Assembly: GCA_022821445.1 (NCBI GenBank)
Contig: JAJEDQ010000180.1
Coordinates: 1 to 36,929 of the forward strand
From: Acidimicrobiia bacterium
GTDB lineage: Bacteria; Actinomycetota; Acidimicrobiia; Acidimicrobiales; Bin134
DNA: 36,929 bases
Direction: 5' to 3'
In this document: piece by piece, positions 32,123-36,929 of the stretch
Position numbering within the stretch: position 1 is the stretch's first letter
How the letters are laid out: each line of letters begins with the position of its first letter
Notes under the pieces: generated by a model
Told to the model about the DNA's origin: nothing
The model's input: only the letters and a program-made list of their open reading frames with translations
The model's database searches: none
Position numbers and translations under genes: made by a program

Positions 32123-33060
32123 GCCTGCACCTCCAACGCCGGACCCGAGCGGTCGATGCCCTGGCCGCCGCCGGGATCGACATGCTGGTGGCCGGACGCC
32201 AAGACCACATCAACTACATCACCGGCGCCCACCAGCTCTGGACCGCCGGCGCCCGCCCGTTCGGCCCGGTATGCACCCTCAATGTCGCCACCGGCGAGAT
32301 CTTCCTGCTGTCCACCTGGGACGAAGGTGTCCCTGAGGACATCGATTTAGACCACCTCCACGGCATCACCTGGAACGGGGCCATCATCTACCAGCGCCTG
32401 GCCGCCAACCCTGGCATGGCCGCCGCCCAACGGGTGGGGGTCGACGCCTGGTCGCCGGGCATGGCCGGGCTGCTCAGCGCAGTGGCGCCCAACGCCGAGA
32501 TCGTCCCCGCCGATGACATCTTGCTCAGGGCCCGCCGCACCAAGCTCCCCTCGGAGGTCGACGCCATCCGGGCCGCCTGCGCTGTGGCCGCCGAAGCCGC
32601 CGAAGCCGCCCTTGCCCATCCCGGCACCGATGCCCAGCGTCTGGCCGTCGGCGTTGAGGCCATGGCTCTGGCCGGATCGTCCACCCCCGCCGCCGAGCCC
32701 CGAGCACGCGGACCCGTCGTCGATTTCAGCTGCATCCGTTTCCACTACGAGGGCGGTCTGGGCCGCACTGCGGGCGGCGCGCCCCCCGAGGCCCGCCCCC
32801 ACGCTGCCCTCATTGCCGCCTGCGTCCCCGGTGCCACCGGCCACGACCTGCGCCAAGCCGCCCCCGACGGCGATTGGCTCATTCGAGGTAGCGGTATGGG
32901 TTTCGAGCCCCCGGTGATCAACCCCCACTACGGCAAGAGCGAAGTCCTTGAAGAACACATGGTGCTCAGCGTGAGCGCTGCCACCGGCGCCGAATATGCT
33001 CGCGACACGGTTCTCGTCACCGAATCAACACCCGAAATCCTCTCCTCGGAGGAGCCATGA
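32119..33060 (+). CDS. M24-fold protein lacking most metal ligands (probable pseudoenzyme)
   Basis: 313 aa from GTG 32119, overlapping the upstream M24 gene. It has a creatinase N-terminal domain (LVAGRQDHINYITGAHQLW) and a shortened M24 domain (RRTKLPSEVDAIRAAC). Aligned by eye to its neighbour, D251 is kept as D202, but D262 becomes G213, H331 becomes R256 (RGSGMG instead of HGVG), E366 becomes S286 and E380 becomes R295. It therefore should not bind the two metals. It is about 90 residues shorter. It probably serves as a non-catalytic partner of the upstream enzyme or as a binding protein. Its stop overlaps the amidohydrolase start (ATGA), with GGAGG at 33048-33052. Confidence 0.8.
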   Translation: MSLHLQRRTRAVDALAAAGIDMLVAGRQDHINYITGAHQLWTAGARPFGPVCTLNVATGEIFLLSTWDEGVPEDIDLDHLHGITWNGAIIYQRLAANPGMAAAQRVGVDAWSPGMAGLLSAVAPNAEIVPADDILLRARRTKLPSEVDAIRAACAVAAEAAEAALAHPGTDAQRLAVGVEAMALAGSSTPAAEPRARGPVVDFSCIRFHYEGGLGRTAGGAPPEARPHAALIAACVPGATGHDLRQAAPDGDWLIRGSGMGFEPPVINPHYGKSEVLEEHMVLSVSAATGAEYARDTVLVTESTPEILSSEEP

Positions 33061-34241
33061 ACCTCGACTACCACGCCTACGACGCCGACAACCACCTATA
33101 CGAGCCCATCGACGCCTTCACCCGCCACCTCCCCGAGCGCTATCGAAGCGCCATCCGCTATGTAGACGTGGACGGCCGCACCAAGATCGCCATCAACAAC
33201 AAGATCAGCGAGTACATCCCCAACCCCACCTTCGAGGTGGTGGCCGCCCCCGGCGCGTGGGAGGAGTACTACCGGGGCAACAACCCCGACGGCATGACTC
33301 TGCGGGAGTTCACCGGCAAGCCCATCCGCTGCCTGGCTGCCTTCCGCAACCCCGAAGACCGCATCAAGCTGCTCGACGAGCAGGGCGTGTACGCCACCCT
33401 GCTGTTCCCCACGCTGGCCTCGCTGCTCGAAGAGCGGATGAAGGACGACGTCAACCTGACGCACGCCGCCGTCACCGCCTTCAACCGGTGGATGCTCGAT
33501 GAGTGGACTTTCAACTACCAAGACCGCATTTTCCCCACCCCGATCATCACCCTTCCCGACCCCCGTCGGGCCATCGAGGAACTGGAGTGGTGCGTGGAGA
33601 ACGGCGCCCGAGCCGTGCTGATCCGCCCCGCCCCGGTGCCCGGGGTGAGGGGCTCCCGCTCCATGGGCCTGCCGGAGTTCGACGACTTCTGGAATGCGGT
33701 GGAGCAAACCGGGATCTTGGTCACCTGCCACGCCTCCGACTCCGGCTACGACGCCTACGCCAGCGACTGGGAGGGCGGGCGAGACGAGTTCCTGCCGTTC
33801 AAGCCCGGCGCCTTCCGCACCGTCATCAGCCACGGGCGGCCCATCTTCGACACCATGGCGGCCATGATCTGCCACGGCCTGTTCGAGCGCCATCCCAGCG
33901 TGCGGGTGGCCTGCATCGAGAACGGATCCACCTGGGTGGCCCCCCTGCTGTTGGAGCTGTCCGAGGCCTACGGCAAGATGCCCCAGGAGTTCGCCGAAGA
34001 CCCGGTGGCAACCTTCCGCCGCCACATCTCGATCAGCCCGTTCTATGAGGAGGACATCTCCGGGCTTATCGACCACATCGGCATCGACCGGGTGCTGTTC
34101 GGCTCCGACTTCCCCCACCCTGAAGGCCTCGGCCAGCCGCTCGACTTCGTCAAGGAAGTGGCCGACCGCAGTCCCGAAGACCAGAAGAAGGTCATGTCCG
34201 AGAACCTCAAAGAGCTCCTGACTTTGAGGCCGGCCGCATGA
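33057..34241 (+). CDS. Amidohydrolase-family metal-dependent hydrolase, paralogue of the gene at 7298
   Basis: 394 aa, ATG overlapping the upstream stop, with GGAGG four bases before it. The first metal strand is YDADNHLYEP (D9, D11, H13), a mid-barrel histidine lies in VTCHASDSGYD, and the last strand is VLFGSDFPHPEG. It shares full-length similarity with the protein at 7298-8479 and lower similarity with that at 5942-7294. The reaction is probably hydrolysis or decarboxylation of a small acid. Position directly after the M24 pair suggests it acts on the same compound. Its final codons (LKELLTLRPAA) are echoed by the micro-ORF that overlaps its stop. Confidence 0.85.
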   Translation: MNLDYHAYDADNHLYEPIDAFTRHLPERYRSAIRYVDVDGRTKIAINNKISEYIPNPTFEVVAAPGAWEEYYRGNNPDGMTLREFTGKPIRCLAAFRNPEDRIKLLDEQGVYATLLFPTLASLLEERMKDDVNLTHAAVTAFNRWMLDEWTFNYQDRIFPTPIITLPDPRRAIEELEWCVENGARAVLIRPAPVPGVRGSRSMGLPEFDDFWNAVEQTGILVTCHASDSGYDAYASDWEGGRDEFLPFKPGAFRTVISHGRPIFDTMAAMICHGLFERHPSVRVACIENGSTWVAPLLLELSEAYGKMPQEFAEDPVATFRRHISISPFYEEDISGLIDHIGIDRVLFGSDFPHPEGLGQPLDFVKEVADRSPEDQKKVMSENLKELLTLRPAA

Positions 34242-34282
34242 CCAACCGCAAAGAGCTCCTCACGCATCGCCTGGCCGCATGA
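34203..34282 (+). repeat. Imperfect 39-base direct repeat at the amidohydrolase end
   Basis: Bases 34203-34241 and 34244-34282 align without gaps at 30 of 39 positions, both ending in GGCCGCATGA. The first copy is the 3' end of the amidohydrolase gene; the second fills the gap up to the start of the kinase gene. Because the offset is 41 bases, the second copy is read in another frame. Confidence 0.7.
34238..34282 (+). CDS. Micro-ORF of 14 codons bridging two genes
   Basis: The ORF MTNRKELLTHRLAA begins at an ATG that overlaps the amidohydrolase stop (ATGA, 34238-34241) and ends at a TGA that overlaps the ATG of the kinase (ATGA, 34279-34282). Its sequence resembles the amidohydrolase tail (LKELLTLRPAA). 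A terminating and re-initiating ribosome could pass through both overlaps, so it may keep translation coupled. It may be the remnant of a partial gene duplication. Whether the peptide itself has a function is unknown. Confidence 0.5.
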   Translation: MTNRKELLTHRLAA

Positions 34283-35388
34283 GCGAACAGTCAGAGCAAA
34301 CCACGGACTCCAGCGTCTTCTCGCGCTCCGACACCGACGAGGCCTCCGAGGCCGAGCGCACCAAGGGCCTGATCGAGCCGGTCGCGCTGGGGGAGTGGAT
34401 GGACGCCCAGGGCCTCGCAGGCCGGGGCGAGCCCATCACCAGCCGGTTCGTCTCCGGCGGCGCATCAAACGAGATTTTCGAGATCGGCCGGGGCGAGCAC
34501 CGCTGGGCCCTGCGCCGACCGCCCCGCAAGGTTCCTGAAGGCCGCAACGAGACCATGATGCGGGAGTTCCGCATCCTCTCCGCCTTGGCCGACACCGACG
34601 TTCCCCACGCCCGAGCCGCCGGCGGCACCGACGACACCAGCATTATCGGGGCGGCCTTCTACCTCATGGACTTCGTCGACGGCTGGTCGCCCATCAGCGA
34701 GCCCGGCTGGCCCGAGCCATTCGGGTCCGACATCAGCGCCCGCCCCGGTCTGGCTTACGAGCTGGTCGATGCCATCGCCCGGCTGTCCAAGGTGGATTGG
34801 CAGGCCAATGGCCTTGAGGGCCTCGGCCGCCCCGACGGTTTCCACGAGCGCCAGGTCGACCGCTGGTACGCCCATCTCGAACGCTTCAAGTTCCGGGACA
34901 TTCCCGGCCTCGACGAAGCGGGCGACTGGCTAAGGGGCCGCACCCCCCGCAGCTATACGCCCGGCATCATGCACGGCGACTACCAGTTCGCCAATGTGAT
35001 GTTCCACCACGGCGCGCCCGCCCGGATGGCCGCCATCGTCGACTGGGAGATGGGCACCGTGGGCGACCCGCTGCTGGATTTGGCCTGGGTGGTGATGAAC
35101 TGGCCCGAGGACGAAGCCGGCCGCCCCACGGTGGGCTACGTCGACTACGAGGGGCTGCCCTTCCGCGACGACCTGCTGGAGCGCTACGCCACCATGTCGG
35201 GCCGCGACGTCGATGAGATCGACTATTACGTGATCCTGGCCCGCTTCAAGCTGGCCATCGTGCTGGAGGGCGGCTACGCCCGCTTCGTGGCCGGCGGCGC
35301 CGACAACCCGAGAATGGAAGCCTTCGGCCGAGTAGTCCTAGACCTCGCCCGCGACGCCGCCGCCCTGGCCCAAACCACCACCCTCTAG
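34279..35388 (+). CDS. ACAD10/11-type APH-fold phosphotransferase
   Basis: 369 aa. Kinase blocks are LRRPP (78-82, the ATP-lysine region variant of this subgroup), LMDFVDGWSP (129-138), the catalytic loop HGDYQFAN (232-239) and the metal site VDWEMGTVGDPLLDLAW (D255). This matches the aminoglycoside-phosphotransferase-like domain found at the N-terminus of ACAD10/ACAD11 and in free-standing bacterial kinases such as LvaA, which phosphorylates 4-hydroxyacyl-CoA. A partial acyl-CoA dehydrogenase gene lies 1.4 kb downstream beyond a CYP gene. A role in phosphorylating a hydroxyacyl-CoA is therefore reasonable, but inferred. The first 30 residues are a disordered Ser/Glu-rich extension. Confidence 0.85.
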   Translation: MSEQSEQTTDSSVFSRSDTDEASEAERTKGLIEPVALGEWMDAQGLAGRGEPITSRFVSGGASNEIFEIGRGEHRWALRRPPRKVPEGRNETMMREFRILSALADTDVPHARAAGGTDDTSIIGAAFYLMDFVDGWSPISEPGWPEPFGSDISARPGLAYELVDAIARLSKVDWQANGLEGLGRPDGFHERQVDRWYAHLERFKFRDIPGLDEAGDWLRGRTPRSYTPGIMHGDYQFANVMFHHGAPARMAAIVDWEMGTVGDPLLDLAWVVMNWPEDEAGRPTVGYVDYEGLPFRDDLLERYATMSGRDVDEIDYYVILARFKLAIVLEGGYARFVAGGADNPRMEAFGRVVLDLARDAAALAQTTTL

Positions 35389-35407
35389 CGGCCGTCCGGC
35401 TAACCGC

Positions 35408-36691
35408 TTAGGCGTCCCACACCACCGGCAAGGCGGCGGGGGCCCGGAAGGCCAGGCCGGCGATTTCCGGGGCCTCGGCTTCGGGGTCGAGGCGCAGGCC
35501 GGGAAGCCGGTCCAGCAGGTGCTCCAGCACCGCCCGCATCTCCATGCGGGCCAGGTGGATGCCCAAACACAGGTGCGGCCCGGTGGCGAAGGCCATGTGG
35601 CCTTTGGGCTGGCGGAAGATGTCGAACCGCTCGGGGTCGTCCCAGCGGGAAGAGTCGTGATTGGCCGAGCCCAGCGAGGTGTTCACCGCCGAGCCGGCCT
35701 TGATGTCAATGCCGTCTATCACCGCATCGGCTGTCGCGGTGCGAGAGATCCCGGTCAGCGGCGCCTCCCACCGCAGCGCCTCCTCCACCGCGGCGGTCAC
35801 CAGCGACCGGTCGGCTCGCACCGCCTCCAACTGCGCCGGATCCGACAGCAACCCCACCATCATGTTGCTGGCCGCCCGATAGGTGGTCTCGGCCCCCGCG
35901 GGCAGCAGAAGCCGGCAGAAGGCGATGATCTCGTCGTTGGTCAGCCGCTGCCCGTCCAGCTCGGCATGGGCCAAGATGCTGATCAGATCCTCTTGCGGAT
36001 CGGCCCGCCGGCCCTCTACTACCGGTTCCAAGAAGTCGTACAGCCATTGCGAGGCCGCAAACCCCCGCTCGATCTCGGTGGCCATGTTGGTGATCTCCAC
36101 CGCCCGGCGGTAGAAGGCGGGCAGGTCGGCCTCCGGCAGGCCCAGCGCGATGGCGATCACGTGTACCGGGAACACGAACATCAGCTCGGCCACCAGATCG
36201 GCCCGGCCCCGGTCGATGAAGGCGTTGATGTAGTGGTCGAGCACCGGGTTCACAATGTCGTGCTCCCACCGCTCCATCTCCCGGCGGGTGAACGCCTGCT
36301 GGATCAGCTTGCGGTATTGCCCGTGCTCGGGCTCGTCCATCTCCAAGATGGTGTGGCCCATCACCAAGCCCATCGATTCGGCGTACCCCGCCGACGAGAA
36401 CGTGGCCCCGTCCCGCAGCACCGCCTCCACGCCGTCGTAAGACAGCACGTTCACGATCTGCCGCTCCCCTGCCATCAGGTCGCTCACACTCACCGCCCCC
36501 AGCATCTCCGACACGCTGCCCCGGTGAACCGGGCATTGGGCCAGGAGCTCGGTGTACACCTCATAGGGGTTGATGGCGTGCTCGGCCCCCTGGTCTTGGT
36601 CGAAGGCGTCAAACGGGTCGTAGCCTTCGTCACCGTGTTCGGGGGCTCGGGCGGCGGCTAAAATCTCGCCCGGAGTCATCTCGAACTTCAT
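35408..36691 (-). CDS. Cytochrome P450
   Basis: 427 aa from ATG 36691; ATG 36679 is a weaker alternative. The I-helix motif is LLPAGAETTYRAA, the K-helix EEALRWEAP (E-x-x-R), and the haem loop FATGPHLCLGIHLARME with C375 as thiolate ligand. It is a soluble class I P450, different from the one at 14009 (little similarity outside the hallmarks). Its start codon overlaps the stop of a 12-codon micro-ORF that repeats its first four codons. It converges on the kinase gene with 19 bases between, and is divergent from an acyl-CoA dehydrogenase gene. Confidence 0.92.
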   Translation of the reverse strand: MKFEMTPGEILAAARAPEHGDEGYDPFDAFDQDQGAEHAINPYEVYTELLAQCPVHRGSVSEMLGAVSVSDLMAGERQIVNVLSYDGVEAVLRDGATFSSAGYAESMGLVMGHTILEMDEPEHGQYRKLIQQAFTRREMERWEHDIVNPVLDHYINAFIDRGRADLVAELMFVFPVHVIAIALGLPEADLPAFYRRAVEITNMATEIERGFAASQWLYDFLEPVVEGRRADPQEDLISILAHAELDGQRLTNDEIIAFCRLLLPAGAETTYRAASNMMVGLLSDPAQLEAVRADRSLVTAAVEEALRWEAPLTGISRTATADAVIDGIDIKAGSAVNTSLGSANHDSSRWDDPERFDIFRQPKGHMAFATGPHLCLGIHLARMEMRAVLEHLLDRLPGLRLDPEAEAPEIAGLAFRAPAALPVVWDA

Positions 36692-36726
36692 GTCAAGTCG
36701 CTGCTATACCGAGTCTCGAACTTCAT
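36679..36726 (-). repeat. 13-base direct repeat duplicating the P450 start
   Basis: TCTCGAACTTCAT occurs at 36679-36691 and 36714-36726 on the plus strand, that is ATGAAGTTCGAGA twice on the minus strand, at a distance of 35 bases. The proximal copy is the P450 start; the distal copy starts the micro-ORF. Confidence 0.7.
36688..36726 (-). CDS. Micro-ORF of 12 codons upstream of the P450
   Basis: On the minus strand MKFETRYSSDLT begins at 36726 and stops in a TGA that overlaps the P450 ATG (ATGA). Its first 13 bases, ATGAAGTTCGAGA, are an exact copy of the P450 start (36679-36691), 35 bases away. A -10-like TACAGT lies 8 bases upstream, so this micro-ORF may be the first thing translated on the P450 mRNA. 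It could be a leader that controls P450 translation or a recent partial duplication. Confidence 0.45.
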   Translation of the reverse strand: MKFETRYSSDLT

Positions 36727-36734
36727 AGTCAGCC

Positions 36735-36740
36735 ACTGTA
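36735..36740 (-). promoter_or_regulatory. Candidate -10 box (TACAGT) for the micro-ORF/P450 transcript
   Basis: On the minus strand TACAGT fits TANNNT and ends 8 bases before the micro-ORF ATG at 36726. It would give a transcript that starts at the micro-ORF, with 35 bases between that ATG and the P450 ATG. Confidence 0.35.
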
Positions 36741-36768
36741 AATCCAACCCAGAGAGTGCGGTAGTCCC

Positions 36769-36929
36769 ATGGCCATCGATTTTTCCGTAGAGCCCGAATT
36801 CCAAGAGACTCTCGACTGGATGGACACATTCGTCACCACCGAGATCGAGCCCATCGACCTCTATTTCCGGGGCGAGGTCAACCCCTTCGACCGCACCAAT
36901 GAGACGGCCAACGCCCTGATCCGCCCGCT
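36769..36929 (+). CDS. Acyl-CoA dehydrogenase, N-terminal part only
   Basis: The ATG at 36769 opens a frame that runs off the window: 53 codons are visible. FSVEPEFQETLDWMDTFVTTEIEPIDLYF matches, in order, the N-terminal helix of a group of actinobacterial acyl-CoA dehydrogenases with the LDW...FV..EIEP pattern. The flavin and catalytic regions are outside the window. Together with the upstream kinase of ACAD10/11 type it suggests a route in which a hydroxyacyl-CoA is phosphorylated and then oxidised or dephosphorylated by elimination. The start lacks a clear -10 box at leaderless distance. Confidence 0.75.
   Translation, partial: MAIDFSVEPEFQETLDWMDTFVTTEIEPIDLYFRGEVNPFDRTNETANALIRP

Overview
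The window is GC-rich, densely packed DNA with many 4- and 8-base gene overlaps (ATGA, GTGA). It carries F420-type (LLM) oxidoreductase, CYP, lipid-transfer thiolase, DUF35 and acyl-CoA genes. This suits a chromosome of a high-GC Actinomycetota, probably an uncultured Acidimicrobiia-like lineage with a lipid- or xenobiotic-degrading lifestyle; the lineage is inferred from gene style only. I saw no rRNA, tRNA, CRISPR array, IS element or phage gene.

Layout. 1-4207: a partial sulfotransferase, a PaaI-type thioesterase, then a Rieske oxygenase coupled to a small-molecule kinase. 4208-5815: a less GC-rich island with an AAA ATPase (DUF4143 type) behind an AT-rich promoter full of inverted repeats. 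5816-8479: two convergent metal-dependent amidohydrolases. 8515-12294: a gamma-butyrobetaine-hydroxylase-like dioxygenase overlapping a beta-keto acid cleavage enzyme (a plausible carnitine route), then a D-aminoacylase-like hydrolase. 12326-13950: pyrE and an unrecognised gene. 13951-17689: CYP + SDR, facing a DUF35/thiolase-like pair. 17770-18951: a tandem duplicated NTF2-like pair. 18956-19605: a VapBC-type toxin-antitoxin pair. 19682-22681: a membrane-tethered betaine-type binding protein, a class II aldolase and a D-2-hydroxyacid dehydrogenase. 22764-28126: FGGY kinase, LLM oxidoreductase and two acyl-CoA-synthetase-like ligases. 28137-30008: a DtxR/MntR-type regulator and an acyl-CoA dehydrogenase. 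30076-35388: a fully coupled chain of enoyl-CoA hydratase, two M24 (creatinase/prolidase-fold) proteins, an amidohydrolase and an ACAD10/11-type kinase. 35408-36929: a CYP divergent from a partial acyl-CoA dehydrogenase.

Together most genes fit catabolism of side chains and CoA-linked acids: oxygenases hydroxylate, kinases and dehydrogenases process the hydroxylated acid, ligases make CoA esters, and ACAD/ECH/thiolase-type enzymes shorten them. The most unusual signals are: (i) TANNNT hexamers 6-8 bases ahead of the start codon at most operon-first genes, suggesting leaderless transcripts; (ii) two micro-ORFs of 12-14 codons that copy the end or the beginning of the neighbouring gene and overlap the next start codon; (iii) an M24 pair whose second member has lost most metal ligands; and (iv) a DtxR-family regulator with altered metal-site residues.
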